The notes beneath the pieces were generated by a model, which worked only from the letters and a program-made list of their open reading frames with translations, was not told the origin of the DNA and did not search any database. Of a stretch of 64,000 nt of DNA, positions 16,938-25,338 are shown piece after piece. The translations under genes were made by a program, and so were the position numbers. The DNA is from CAXTEJ01 sp964243295 (GTDB taxonomy: Bacteria; Actinomycetota; Actinomycetes; Actinomycetales; Angustibacteraceae): positions 62,001-126,000 of the forward strand of contig CAXTEJ010000002.1 in the NCBI GenBank assembly GCA_964243295.1. Reading direction: 5' to 3'. Position 1 is the first letter of the stretch. Each line of letters starts with the position of its first letter.

Positions 16938-17410
16938 GGCTTGGCGTCGACGACCGTGACCTGCAGCTGCTTGCCGTTGGGCGCGGTGTAGGAGGCGGTG
17001 TCGCCGGCCTTGTGGCCGATGATCGCCGCGCCGAGCGGCGACTTCTCGCTGTAGACGTCGAGCTCGTCGTCGGCCACCTCGCGGCTGCCCAGCAGGAACC
17101 GAAGCGGCTCTCCGGCCAGCTCGACGGTCACGACCATGCCGGGGGTGACGACGCCGTCGTCGGCGGCGTGGCCGCCGACCTCGGCGGACTCCAGCAGCTG
17201 GCGCAGCTGGCGGATGCGGGCCTCCATCTTGCCCTGCTCCTCCTTGGCCGCGTGGTAGCCGCCGTTCTCCTTCAGGTCGCCCTCCTCGCGGGCGGCCTCG
17301 ATCTTCTTCGCGATCTCGGTGCGCCCCACGCCGGACAGCGTGTCGTGCTCGGCCTTGAGGCGGTCGTAAGCCTCCTGGGTGAGCCAGGTGACGCTCTGCG
17401 TCTCCGTCAC
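16925..17410 (-). CDS. greA: Transcription elongation factor GreA
   Basis: Rescues backtracked RNA polymerase by stimulating transcript cleavage. The 161 residues hold an N-terminal coiled coil (residues ~10-80) with the tip acidic region EEGDLKENGGYHAAKEEQ, and a C-terminal FKBP-like domain ending in SPLGAAIIGHKAGDT. GTG at 17410 follows AGGAGACACC. It heads a conserved actinobacterial neighbourhood (greA, DUF4307, divergent mca). The AKR remnant runs into its 3' end from the opposite strand. Confidence 0.95.
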   Translation of the reverse strand: MTETQSVTWLTQEAYDRLKAEHDTLSGVGRTEIAKKIEAAREEGDLKENGGYHAAKEEQGKMEARIRQLRQLLESAEVGGHAADDGVVTPGMVVTVELAGEPLRFLLGSREVADDELDVYSEKSPLGAAIIGHKAGDTASYTAPNGKQLQVTVVDAKPYTG

Positions 17411-17550
17411 GGTGTCTCCTCGGTGCTCCGTCGCGCACGGTCGGTCCGGCGCGGGGCGGGCGGGGACGAGGCCCCGGCCCGCGATGGGCAAGCGGTCAGA
17501 GTACCAAGGTCGCCGCTCGGTTCCGAGCGTCGACGGCTGGCGCGCGCCGG

Positions 17551-17970
17551 TCAGGGGCGCAGCGTGCACTCGCGGACGACGGCGTTGACAGCCTCGGCGG
17601 ACGTGCGGATCGTGCTCGTGGTGCGCGTCACCTGCTGGCGCGACGGGCCGATCGTGACGGTCGTGATCCCCACGGTGCCGTTGCTGCGGTCGAGCGCCTG
17701 CAGCGTGCAGGTCGCGCTGCGCGAGGGGTCCTTGGACACGTCGTAGGTGAACGCGACGGCGCTGTCGCCGACGATGCGGAAGCCGACGTCCGTCGAGCTC
17801 ACCGACGCCCCGTTGCCGCCGAGGCCGGCCCAGACCAGCCAGGCGAGGGCGAGCGCGGCCGCCACGACCCCCGCCGCCAGGGCGAGCCGGCGGCGGCGGA
17901 CGGAGGTCGTGCGGCCGTAGCGCTCATCGAGCCTGGCGGCGACGGCCGGCGGGACCGGAGGCGTGATCAC
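17551..17970 (-). CDS. DUF4307 membrane protein
   Basis: 139 residues: a short cytosolic N-terminus containing LDERYGRT, one transmembrane helix (residues ~31-50) and an extracytoplasmic beta-rich domain, as in DUF4307 proteins. These sit beside mca and greA in many actinomycetes; the role is unknown, though the linkage suggests mycothiol or envelope stress (inference). GTG at 17970 is chosen; there is no obvious Shine-Dalgarno sequence. It is divergent from mca. Confidence 0.8.
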   Translation of the reverse strand: MITPPVPPAVAARLDERYGRTTSVRRRRLALAAGVVAAALALAWLVWAGLGGNGASVSSTDVGFRIVGDSAVAFTYDVSKDPSRSATCTLQALDRSNGTVGITTVTIGPSRQQVTRTTSTIRTSAEAVNAVVRECTLRP

Positions 17971-18138
17971 GCTGCTGGCACCTACGATCGACCGGTCCCT
18001 TCGACAGGCTGCGTCGTCGCCCGCACCCGCGGCGACCGGCGTCCGGACGGTGTCCGCCCCGTGGTGGGCGCGACCCGTGGACGCTGGGATGATTGTCGCG
18101 CACCCCTCGCGAGGCGACAGACCAGGAGCCACTCCGCT

Positions 18139-19053
18139 GTGACCGACATGCCCACCCCCCGCCCGGACGACGCGCGACCCACCGACGACGGCGTCCCGGC
18201 CCTGCGGATGATGGCCGTCCACGCACACCCCGACGACGAGTCGAGCAAGGGCGCCGCCGCGATGGCGCGCTACGTGCACGACGGCGTGCAGGTGGTCGTG
18301 GTGTCGTGCACCGGCGGCGAGCGCGGTGACGTGCTCAATCCCGCGCTGCAGCACGACCCGGAGATCCTGCGCGACATGCCCGAGGTGCGGCGCAAGGAGA
18401 TGGCCGAGGCAGTGGCCGTGCTCGGCGTCGACCACGAGTGGCTCGGCTTCGTCGACTCCGGCCTGCCCGAGGGCGACCCGCTGCCGCCGCTGCCGGAGGG
18501 CTGCTTCGCGCTCACGCCGGTCGAGGTCGCCGCCGAGCCGCTCGTGCGGCTGATCCGGCAGTACCGCCCGCAGGTCGTCACGACGTACGACGAGAACGGC
18601 GGCTACCCCCACCCCGACCACATCATGTGCCACCAGGTCACCGTCGAGGCCTTCCACGCAGCCGGCGACCCCGAGCGCTACCCGGACGCCGGCGAGCCCT
18701 GGCAGCCGGCGAAGCTCTACTACAACCAGACGCTGTCGCGGGCGCGCATCACGACGTTCCACGACGCCATGACCGCCGAGGGCCTCGAGTCGCCCTTCGC
18801 CGAGTGGATCGCCCGCTGGGAGGAGCGCGGTGAGCGCCCGATCACCACGCGGGTGCCGTGCGCCGACTTCTTCGAGGTGCGCGACCGGGCGCTGATCGCG
18901 CACGCCACTCAGGTCGACCCGCTCGGCACCTGGTTCGCGATCCCGCTGGCGATGCAGCGCGAGCTGTGGCCGACCGAGGACTTCGAGCTCGCCCACAGCG
19001 AGGTGCCCGTCGACCTGCCCGAGGACGACCTGTTCGCCGGCGTCCGCGCATGA
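18139..19053 (+). CDS. mca: Mycothiol S-conjugate amidase
   Basis: A zinc amidase that cleaves mycothiol-xenobiotic conjugates so the mercapturic acid can be exported. The zinc-binding motif AVHAHPDDESSKGAA is near residue 30, GYPHPDHIMCHQVT supplies further metal and substrate residues, and the 304-residue length fits Mca. Mca, rather than the related deacetylase MshB, is favoured by the ESSKGAA continuation. GTG at 18139 follows AGGAG with a spacer of about 11; ATG at 18148 is the alternative. Its stop overlaps the next start by four bases. This gene is the strongest sign that the host makes mycothiol. Confidence 0.93.
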   Translation: MTDMPTPRPDDARPTDDGVPALRMMAVHAHPDDESSKGAAAMARYVHDGVQVVVVSCTGGERGDVLNPALQHDPEILRDMPEVRRKEMAEAVAVLGVDHEWLGFVDSGLPEGDPLPPLPEGCFALTPVEVAAEPLVRLIRQYRPQVVTTYDENGGYPHPDHIMCHQVTVEAFHAAGDPERYPDAGEPWQPAKLYYNQTLSRARITTFHDAMTAEGLESPFAEWIARWEERGERPITTRVPCADFFEVRDRALIAHATQVDPLGTWFAIPLAMQRELWPTEDFELAHSEVPVDLPEDDLFAGVRA

Positions 19054-19424
19054 GCGCTGCCCTTGGCCTCGCGGCGAGCCTGGCGGACCGGCTGGCGGCA
19101 GCCACCACCCCGACCCCCAGCCCGACGGCCACGCTGCCCGCGGACGTCGCGCCCGACCCGAACTCGGTGACGCCCGGCCTGCTGGGCTTCCTGGTCGTCT
19201 TCGTGCTCGCCATCGTGCTGTGGCTGCTGTTCCGCAACCTCACCGGCAAGCTGCGCCGCATGCGGTTCCGCGAGGACCAGCGCCTGGCGGACGACGCCGC
19301 GCAGGCCGCCGTCGCGGACCGGGCCGCGCCTGGTGGCCCCCGCGCCCCCCGGCCGGGCCGCCGCCCGGCAGACCCTGCGGCCGACGGCGCGGACGGTGCG
19401 CCGCGCGGCGGCAGCCGCAGCTAG
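19050..19424 (+). CDS. Single-pass membrane protein coupled to mca
   Basis: 124 residues. A Thr/Pro-rich N-terminal stretch (TTPTPSPTATLP) precedes one strong transmembrane helix (residues ~45-66, LLGFLVVFVLAIVLWLLF); the tail is Arg/Ala/Pro-rich. Similar small proteins follow mca in many actinomycetes without a known function. ATG at 19050 overlaps the mca stop, implying coupling. Its TAG stop overlaps the stop of the convergent hydrolase. Confidence 0.8.
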   Translation: MSAALGLAASLADRLAAATTPTPSPTATLPADVAPDPNSVTPGLLGFLVVFVLAIVLWLLFRNLTGKLRRMRFREDQRLADDAAQAAVADRAAPGGPRAPRPGRRPADPAADGADGAPRGGSRS

Positions 19425-20314
19425 CTCCAGCGCTCGAGCAGCCAGGCGTGCACCCGGCTGACGTCGAGCGAGATCGACAGGTGCCCCTCGTCGGGCTCCA
19501 TCCAGGCCTGCGCCGTCGGCAGGTGGGCCGCCAGCCACGGGCCGTGCGCGGCGGGCACCATGAGGTCCTGCCCGCCCTGCTGCACGAGCACCGGGGTGGT
19601 GATGTCGGCCAGCTCGAAGCCCCAGTGGCGGATGAACGCCAGGTCGTCGTCGACCCAGCCGTCGACGCCGTGGCGCAGCCCGGCGAGCATCGAGGCGTGC
19701 AGGTAGTCGCCGGCCTCGCCGTCGAGGGCGGCCACGTCGACCGGCGACAGCAGCGTGCGCATCTGCTCGACGGCGTCCTGCGCGGTGGTGGCCACCAGGC
19801 CCTCGCGGAAGGTCTCGAGCCACGGCCGCAGCCGCTCCTCGCCCTCGACGGCGAGCCCGAACTCCTCCAGGTTGTCCTCGCCCATGCCGGCGAGGAAGTC
19901 CAGCCCCTCCGCCTGCCACGGCGCCACACCGGCGATGGTGGCGGTGGCGCGCACCCGGTCGGTCAAGAGCGCCGCGCACGCCAGTGCGTGCGGGCCACCG
20001 CCGGAGGTGCCCCAGGTGACGAACGCGCCCACGCCGAGGGCGTCGAGGGCGACCGCGACGTCGGCGGCGACCGCTGCGACGTCGCGCCCGGGCGCCCGCG
20101 TCGACCCGCCGTAGCCGGCGCGGTCGTACGACAGCAGCCGTATCCCGCGCGCCGTGGCGTCGGCGCCCCAGGGCCCGAACAGCGCACCCGACTCCGGGGT
20201 GCCGTGGTGCACCAGCAGCGGGACGCCGTCCGCGGCACCCGCCTCGTGCACCCGAAGGACGCGGCCGTCCGGCAGGTCGATGTCGTGGTCGGTGACAGGT
20301 GCCAGTGCGCTCAT
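19421..20314 (-). CDS. Alpha/beta-fold hydrolase
   Basis: 297 residues with a complete hydrolase core: oxyanion region HHGTPESG, nucleophile elbow WGTSGGGPHA (Ser near residue 100), acidic QQGGQDLMVP and a late EGHLSI histidine. The GTPESG loop resembles proline-iminopeptidase-like and epoxide-hydrolase-like enzymes; the substrate is not predictable. ATG at 20314 is preferred; a -10-like CAGGAT stands seven bases upstream, so it may be leaderless. It converges on the mca operon with a four-base stop overlap. Confidence 0.85.
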   Translation of the reverse strand: MSALAPVTDHDIDLPDGRVLRVHEAGAADGVPLLVHHGTPESGALFGPWGADATARGIRLLSYDRAGYGGSTRAPGRDVAAVAADVAVALDALGVGAFVTWGTSGGGPHALACAALLTDRVRATATIAGVAPWQAEGLDFLAGMGEDNLEEFGLAVEGEERLRPWLETFREGLVATTAQDAVEQMRTLLSPVDVAALDGEAGDYLHASMLAGLRHGVDGWVDDDLAFIRHWGFELADITTPVLVQQGGQDLMVPAAHGPWLAAHLPTAQAWMEPDEGHLSISLDVSRVHAWLLERWS

Positions 20315-20466
20315 GCCGCGCATCCTGCCCCGTGCCGCGCCTTCGCGCCGAAGCGACGGCACGAGCGGGTCAGCCCGCGCTCAGGTCCGCGGCAGAACTG
20401 ACGATGGGAAGGGACCGCGCCGACCTCGGCGCCGGTGAGACCGCGCACATGAGCAAGGAGCCGCAG

Positions 20467-20664
20467 ATGAACACGACCACCGTCCGGCCGGATGCCCGCG
20501 CGCTGTCCCGCACCCACGACCGCTGCGACGCCTGCGGCGCCCAGGCGCTCGTCGTCACGACCATGCCGACCGGCTCCGAGCTGCTGTTCTGCGGCCACCA
20601 CTACCGCGTCAACGCCGACGGCCTCATCGCCAGCGGCGCCGTCCTCACCGTCGACGAGCGGTAG
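20467..20664 (+). CDS. DUF7455 small zinc-ribbon-like protein
   Basis: 65 residues. The pattern RCDACGAQALV and LLFCGHHYR (CxxC then CxHH) is the DUF7455 signature seen on short actinobacterial proteins, probably a zinc-binding knuckle. ATG at 20467 is chosen because AAGGAG stands six bases before it; an in-frame ATG at 20449 would add six residues. Function is unknown. It is divergent from the hydrolase and converges on trhA. Confidence 0.82.
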   Translation: MNTTTVRPDARALSRTHDRCDACGAQALVVTTMPTGSELLFCGHHYRVNADGLIASGAVLTVDER

Positions 20665-20693
20665 GTGCCCGACCGCGACGACGCCGCCGCGAC

Positions 20694-21464
20694 TCAGGTG
20701 TGGGTGTAGACCGCGATCGAGACCGCGATGTAGTGCACCGCGAAGGCCGCGACGGTGCAGGCGTGGAAGACCTCGTGGAAGCCGAACCAGCGCGGGCTGG
20801 GGTTGGGCCGCTTGATGCCGTAGACGACCGCCCCCACGGTGTAGAGCAGCCCGCCGACCAGGATCAGCGCGAGCAGCGCCCCGCCGCCGGCGCGGTAGAA
20901 GTCGGGCAGGTAGATCACGGCGACCCACCCCAGCGCGCAGTAGATCGGCGTGTAGAGCCACCGCGGCGCGTGCACCCAGAAGACGCGGAACAGCACGCCG
21001 CCCAGGGCGCCCAGCCACACGATCCACAGCAGCTGCCGCGCGCGGTCGTGGGCGAGCAGCAGCGCAGCGAAGGGCGTGTAGCTGCCGGCGATGATCACGA
21101 AGATGTTCGAGTGGTCGAAGCGCTTGAGCACGATCGCGGCGCGCGGCGACCAGTTGCCGCGGTGGTAGACCGCGCTGGTGCCGAACAGCAGCGCGGCCGT
21201 CAGCATGAAGATCGCTGCCGAGACCTTGCCGGCGGTCGTGGGCGCGAGGGCCACGAGCACGATGCCGGCGGCCACCACGAGCGGGAAGGTGCCGGCGTGC
21301 AGCCACCCGCGCAGGTGCGGCTTGACCGCGGCGACCAGCTCGCCGACGCGCTCGGCGGCGGACTCGTGACCGGGGTCGGGCTCGGCGCTCACGCCGACCC
21401 GGCGTGCCGGCGCAGTCGTGCCGGTCGGGGTCGAGGGGATGGACGCGCGCGGACGGCGGCTCAT
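20694..21464 (-). CDS. trhA: Hemolysin III/TrhA (PAQR-like) membrane protein
   Basis: Seven predicted helices of the PAQR/HlyIII superfamily, with conserved SAVYHRGNW, KRFDHSNIFVIIAGSYTP and HEVFHACTV segments that hold the metal-binding histidines. The bacterial members are linked to membrane energetics and fluidity rather than true haemolysis. ATG at 21464 is taken because a -10 box stands seven bases upstream; a GTG about 30 codons later (VSAEPDPGHES) is possible. The 203-base gap to the divergent uppS carries promoters for both. Confidence 0.86.
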   Translation of the reverse strand: MSRRPRASIPSTPTGTTAPARRVGVSAEPDPGHESAAERVGELVAAVKPHLRGWLHAGTFPLVVAAGIVLVALAPTTAGKVSAAIFMLTAALLFGTSAVYHRGNWSPRAAIVLKRFDHSNIFVIIAGSYTPFAALLLAHDRARQLLWIVWLGALGGVLFRVFWVHAPRWLYTPIYCALGWVAVIYLPDFYRAGGGALLALILVGGLLYTVGAVVYGIKRPNPSPRWFGFHEVFHACTVAAFAVHYIAVSIAVYTHT

Positions 21465-21471
21465 GCCGACG

Positions 21472-21477
21472 AGTCTA
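21472..21477 (-). promoter_or_regulatory. -10 box of leaderless trhA transcript
   Basis: TAGACT on the minus strand, seven bases before the ATG. On the + strand nearby, TACCGGTCGGTA forms an imperfect palindrome followed by TAGAGT, a possible promoter/operator for uppS. Confidence 0.4.
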
Positions 21478-21667
21478 ACCCAGGCTACGGTCGCGTAAGT
21501 TACCGGTCGGTAGAGTATCCGTGGACGCCGGCCATCGGGGCGGCGTCGCCGGGCGGGTGGGCTCGGACGCCACAGGCGGGTAGCGTGCGGGCACCGGTCA
21601 GCAGGCCGGGTCCGATCGCGGTCGCGCGCCCGGTGCCCTGGCACCGGCGAGAACGGCGGGAGCAGCC

Positions 21668-22429
21668 GTGGGGCTTCGTGAGCTGGTCTACCGGGCCTAC
21701 GCCCGGCGGCTGCAGTCGCGCCTCGACCTCGACGCCGTCCCCCACCACGTCGGTGTGATCGTCGACGGCAACCGCCGCTGGGCGCGCGCGTCAGGCACCA
21801 GCTCGCGGGCCGGCCACGTCGCGGGCGCCGACAACGTCGAGCGCCTGCTGGAGTGGTGCGAGGAGGTCGGCGTCGAGCTGGTGACGCTGTGGCTGCTGTC
21901 GACCGACAACCTCAACCGGCCAGCCGACGAGCTGCGCCCGCTGATCGAGATCATCGAGGACGTCACCGAGCGCATCGCCGCCACCGGCCGCTGGCACGTC
22001 CACCCCGTCGGCGCCCTCGACCTGCTGCCCGCAGCCACCGCGCGCCGGCTCAAGGAGCTCGACGAGGCCACGCGCAACGGCCCGGGGCTCACCGTCAACG
22101 CCGCGGTGGGGTACGGCGGCCGGCGCGAGATCGCGGACGCCGTCCGGTCGCTGCTGCACGAGCACGCCGCCCAGGGCACCTCGCTCGAGGAGCTCGCCGA
22201 GGTGCTGGACGTCGAGCACATCGCCGAGCACCTCTACACCCGCGGCCAGCCCGACCCCGACCTGGTGATCCGCACCTCCGGCGAGCAGCGGCTGTCCGGC
22301 TTCCTGCTGTGGCAGAGCGCCCACAGCGAGTTCTACTTCTGCGAGGCCTACTGGCCCGACTTCCGCAAGGTGGACTTCCTGCGCGCGCTGCGGGCCTACG
22401 CCCAGCGCGAGCGGCGCTACGGCACCTGA
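21668..22429 (+). CDS. uppS: Isoprenyl transferase (cis-prenyl, short-chain type likely)
   Basis: Adds isopentenyl units in cis to make polyprenyl diphosphates for cell-wall lipid carriers. The 253 residues include the catalytic Asp motif VIVDGNRRWAR near residue 30, LWLLSTDNLNRP, and the C-terminal PDLVIRTSGEQRLSGFLLWQ and FCEAYWPDF. The STDNLNRP motif resembles the (Z)-farnesyl diphosphate synthase paralogue of mycobacteria rather than the long-chain enzyme, which would be a second gene elsewhere. GTG at 21668 follows GGAGCAGCC. Confidence 0.9.
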   Translation: MGLRELVYRAYARRLQSRLDLDAVPHHVGVIVDGNRRWARASGTSSRAGHVAGADNVERLLEWCEEVGVELVTLWLLSTDNLNRPADELRPLIEIIEDVTERIAATGRWHVHPVGALDLLPAATARRLKELDEATRNGPGLTVNAAVGYGGRREIADAVRSLLHEHAAQGTSLEELAEVLDVEHIAEHLYTRGQPDPDLVIRTSGEQRLSGFLLWQSAHSEFYFCEAYWPDFRKVDFLRALRAYAQRERRYGT

Positions 22430-22555
22430 GGCGCTGCGGCGCACGGATGACGCCCACCGCGTGTCGCAGCGCGCCTGGCACCGGCGTGACGGCCCGGGCG
22501 TAGCGTTCGCGGTGACGCCGGGGCGCCCGTCCCGTCGTCCGGGAGGCCCACGTGT

Positions 22556-22599
22556 CGCAGCGACCAGTCGCTGCGGGAGGGGGCCGGACCACGGCCCCC
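22556..22599 (+). promoter_or_regulatory. Two strong stem-loops in the phoH leader
   Basis: CGCAGCGA / TCGCTGCG (22556-22563 with 22568-22575) closes a tetraloop, followed by GGGGGCCG / CGGCCCCC (22579-22586 with 22592-22599) closing five bases. They stand about 70 bases before the phoH start, after the uppS stop. They could be an uppS terminator or a structured 5' leader; no known riboswitch class is recognised. Confidence 0.5.
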
Positions 22600-22668
22600 G
22601 AGGGGCTCGGTCCCGGCACCTGACCCGCGACGTGGCCGGGCGCACGCCGCCCGGCAGGGGAGCCAGAC

Positions 22669-23964
22669 ATGACCACCGCCCGACAGACGTTCGTGCTCGA
22701 CACCTCGGTGCTGCTGTCAGACCCCCGCGCGATGCTGCGCTTCGCTGAGCACGAGGTCGTGCTCCCCCTGGTGGTGGTCACCGAGCTCGAGGCCAAGCGC
22801 CACCACCCCGAGCTGGGCTACTTCGCCCGGCAGGCGCTGCGACTGCTCGACGACATGCGCACCTCCCACGGGCGGCTCGACGCCCCGCTCGTCCTCGAGG
22901 GCGGCGGCACGCTGCGGGTCGAGCTGAACCACACCGACCCGGCCGCGCTGCCGGCCGGCTTCCGCCTCGGCGATGCCGACAGCCGCATCCTCGCCGTCGC
23001 CCGCAACCTCGCCGACGAGGGCCGGCAGGTCACCGTCGTCAGCAAGGACCTGCCGATGCGCGTCAAGGCCTCCGCGGTGGGGCTGGCCGCCGACGAGTAC
23101 CGCGCCGAGCTCGCCGTCGACTCCGGTTGGACCGGCATGACCGAGATCGAGGTCGGCTCGGACGACGTCGGCGCCCTGTACGAGCACGGCCGGCTCGAGC
23201 TCGCCGAGGCGCGCGACCTGCCGTGCCACACCGGTGTGGTGCTGCTGAGCTCGCGGGGGAGCGGGCTCGCGCGGGTCGCGCCCGACAAGGCGCTGCGGCT
23301 GGTGCGCGGTGACCGCGACGCCTTCGGGCTGCACGGGCGCAGCGCCGAGCAGCGCATCGCGCTCGACCTGCTGCTCGACCCCGAGGTCGGGATCATGAGC
23401 ATGGGTGGCCGCGCGGGCACCGGCAAGAGCGCCCTCGCGCTGTGCGCCGGCCTCGAGGCCGTCATGGAGCGTCGCCAGCACCGCAAGGTCATCGTCTTCC
23501 GGCCGCTGTACGCCGTCGGCGGTCAGGATCTCGGCTACCTGCCCGGCAGCGAGTCCGAGAAGATGGGGCCCTGGGCGCAGGCGGTGTTCGACACCCTCGG
23601 GGCGCTGGTCTCCGCCGAGGTCGTCGAGGAGGTCATCGGCCGAGGCATGCTCGAGGTGCTGCCGCTCACGCACATCCGCGGCCGGTCGCTGCACGACGCG
23701 TTCGTGATCGTCGACGAGGCGCAGTCGCTCGAGCGCAACGTGCTGCTGACCGTGCTGTCGCGAGTCGGCCAGAACTCCAAGGTCGTGCTGACGCACGACG
23801 TCGCCCAGCGCGACAACCTGCGCGTCGGCCGCCACGACGGCGTCGCCGCGGTGATCGAGGCGCTCAAGGGCCACCCGCTGTTCGCCCACATCACGCTTAC
23901 CCGCTCCGAGCGCTCGCCGATCGCCGCCCTCGTCACCGAGATGCTGGAGGGCCTCGACGTCTGA
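22669..23964 (+). CDS. PIN-PhoH fusion (PhoH2-type RNA helicase/RNase)
   Basis: 431 residues. The N-terminal PIN domain (residues ~5-135) has VLDTSVLLSDP, ELEAKRHH and DADSRILAVA acidic residues; the C-terminal PhoH ATPase has Walker A GGRAGTGKSALAL and Walker B FVIVDEAQSLE. Mycobacterial PhoH2 proteins of this layout unwind and cut RNA, and act with a small upstream antitoxin (PhoAT). No convincing antitoxin-like ORF is visible in the 239-base leader. ATG at 22669 follows AGGGGAGCCAGAC. Confidence 0.92.
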   Translation: MTTARQTFVLDTSVLLSDPRAMLRFAEHEVVLPLVVVTELEAKRHHPELGYFARQALRLLDDMRTSHGRLDAPLVLEGGGTLRVELNHTDPAALPAGFRLGDADSRILAVARNLADEGRQVTVVSKDLPMRVKASAVGLAADEYRAELAVDSGWTGMTEIEVGSDDVGALYEHGRLELAEARDLPCHTGVVLLSSRGSGLARVAPDKALRLVRGDRDAFGLHGRSAEQRIALDLLLDPEVGIMSMGGRAGTGKSALALCAGLEAVMERRQHRKVIVFRPLYAVGGQDLGYLPGSESEKMGPWAQAVFDTLGALVSAEVVEEVIGRGMLEVLPLTHIRGRSLHDAFVIVDEAQSLERNVLLTVLSRVGQNSKVVLTHDVAQRDNLRVGRHDGVAAVIEALKGHPLFAHITLTRSERSPIAALVTEMLEGLDV

Positions 23965-24330
23965 GGCCGACACGTCAGCGGGGCGGGACGCCGGACGGCG
24001 ACCTGCCCCGCTGCCCGTCGGCTGCCTGAGTGGGACGCCTCCGCAGGTGATGCTCATCACATCTGTCGACGCAGCGTGTCGCTGGCGCGACGATCCGTTG
24101 ATCGTCAAGGACTTCTGCCCCATCGCCATTTGGCGCGTCACCGGTCAGCAGGCATGGTGGAGCACCAGAAGCCCCGCCAGCGGCGGTCCGCGCCCCACCG
24201 GGGTCGCGACGACGCCGTCCGCACCGCCTGCGCGCTCCACCGAGCGCCGTCAGCACCTGGACCACCGTCCCGGGTCGGCGCGCGGGGACCGCCACGCCCG
24301 GCGCCTGCCGGGCTGCAGGAGAGGTCGTCC
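23965..24330. other. Gene-free gap, long leader of the secreted lysozyme-like gene
   Basis: 366 bases between phoH and the GTG at 24331. It contains a CRP-type palindrome (24046-24061) and no convincing reading frame on either strand. A c-di-AMP (ydaO) riboswitch, common before actinobacterial wall hydrolases, was looked for by eye and not recognised. An in-frame ATG at 24154 could extend the downstream protein but would give a signal-less Arg-rich start. Confidence 0.6.
24046..24061. promoter_or_regulatory. CRP/GlxR-type operator
   Basis: GGTGATGCTCATCACA matches TGTGAN6TCACA at nine of ten fixed positions. Mycobacterial CRP and corynebacterial GlxR are known to control resuscitation-promoting-factor genes through this motif, and the next gene encodes a lysozyme-like secreted protein. 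Confidence 0.6.
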
Positions 24331-24996
24331 GTGCTCGGATCGCTGTCGCTCGTCGCTCGCCGCCCGCTGCTGTCCGGGACCACCAGCCTCGCCGTCGTCG
24401 CCGCTCTCAGCGGCGGGGTCGCTCTGGCGTCGGCGGAGTCCTCGGGCGCGACGCCCACGCCGACGGGGGTGACCACCGGGCTCAGCGTCTCGGCCGACGC
24501 CCCGACGCTCGTCCCGGTGCCCGACCACCTCGACGACAGCCGCCGCGCTGCGCAGGCGAAGCGATCGAGGCTCGCTGCCGCGGCCCACCGCCGGCAGGTC
24601 GCGGTGGCCGCGGCCGCCCGCGCCACGGTCGTCGCCGAGCGCCGCGTGGCCGCGGCCCGCGCCAGCCGCGACCTGCAGCGCGCGCAGCTCGCCGCCCGCG
24701 ACCCCCGCACGGTGGCGCGAGCGCTCGTCGCCCAGCGCGGCTGGGGAAGCAGCGAGTTCTCCTGCCTCAACAGGCTCTGGACCAAGGAGAGCCGCTGGCA
24801 GGTCGACGCCGACAACCCGACGTCGAGCGCCTACGGCATCCCGCAGGCGCTGCCGGGCTCGAAGATGGCCAGCGCCGGCGCCGACTGGCGCACCAACCCG
24901 GCGACGCAAGTGAGCTGGGGCCTTCGCTACATCGCTGACCGCTACGGCACCCCGTGCGCGGCGTGGTCGCACAGCGTCAGCAGCAACTGGTACTGA
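24331..24996 (+). CDS. Secreted lysozyme-like (transglycosylase-type) protein
   Basis: 221 residues. A signal peptide (residues ~1-35, TSLAVVAALSGGVALASA) is followed by an Ala/Arg coiled-coil segment (~70-120). A C-terminal lysozyme-like domain begins ALVAQRGWGSSEFSCLNRLW, with the likely catalytic Glu in WTKESRW, then AYGIPQALPGSKMASAGADW and WGLRYIADRYGTPCAAW. This is the common actinobacterial transglycosylase SLT-like/aggregation-promoting C-terminal module; it should act on peptidoglycan outside the membrane. GTG at 24331 follows AGGAGAGGT. A CRP-type site lies 270 bases upstream. Confidence 0.85.
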   Translation: MLGSLSLVARRPLLSGTTSLAVVAALSGGVALASAESSGATPTPTGVTTGLSVSADAPTLVPVPDHLDDSRRAAQAKRSRLAAAAHRRQVAVAAAARATVVAERRVAAARASRDLQRAQLAARDPRTVARALVAQRGWGSSEFSCLNRLWTKESRWQVDADNPTSSAYGIPQALPGSKMASAGADWRTNPATQVSWGLRYIADRYGTPCAAWSHSVSSNWY

Positions 24997-25154
24997 CTGT
25001 GGTCGGTCTCCGAGATGTCCCCACTCTCGGCCACCAAATCCACACCAGATCGCTCCTGGATGGTCCCGGGATGTCCCTAGTTCGTTCTCGGGATGTCCCC
25101 AGATCGGTTGGGATCAGGCCCGTCTACGAGCGGCCGCGGTCATCGCGCGGTCGC

Positions 25155-25181
25155 GCTCCGGTAGCCGACCGTCCAACGGAC
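25155..25181 (+). repeat. 27-bp island element, copy a
   Basis: Carries the core GGTAGCCGACCGTCC between GCTCC and ACGGAC. Shares the TAGCCGAC core and flanking complementary arms with the copies at 25275, 26388 and 30980. Confidence 0.6.
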
Positions 25182-25274
25182 GTCGACCGGCGACTGGGGA
25201 CCCAGCACGCTCGTGTGGAGCGCAGGGGAGTCGGTCCTGCTGACGCGAACGCCCCGCCGCAGAACCGAGGCGGT

Positions 25275-25301
25275 GTCCCGGTAGCCGACGGGCCAGCGGA
25301 C
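25275..25301 (+). repeat. 27-bp island element, copy b
   Basis: GTCCCGGTAGCCGACGGG followed by CCAGCGGAC. The GTCC/GGAC ends are complementary. Confidence 0.65.
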
Positions 25302-25338
25302 GCCCCGGGGCCCCGGACGACCTCGCAGCGATGTTGTT

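Larger units (their letters stand above)
24997..25338. other. Gene-free gap with short repeats at the left edge of the island
   Basis: 342 bases without a credible gene. GATGTCCC occurs three times (25014-25021, 25070-25077, 25092-25099), followed by two copies of the 27-bp island element (25155-25181, 25275-25301). Composition shifts here from the GC-saturated core to the island. Confidence 0.65.

Noticed and set aside
19421..19424. A merged gene at the overlapping stops of the mca operon and the hydrolase
   Set aside because: The two genes are convergent and simply share CTAG as stop codons, as also happens at 53638-53641.
20694..21464. A true haemolysin (virulence factor)
   Set aside because: It belongs to the PAQR-like HlyIII/TrhA membrane family, which is widespread in non-pathogens and not primarily haemolytic.
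22430..22668. A small antitoxin gene upstream of the PIN-PhoH gene
   Set aside because: The only frames there are Arg/Pro-rich without a ribosome site and run into the phoH coding region.
23965..24330. c-di-AMP (ydaO-type) riboswitch before the wall-hydrolase-like gene
   Set aside because: The conserved core segments could not be recognised by eye; a covariance-model scan would settle it.
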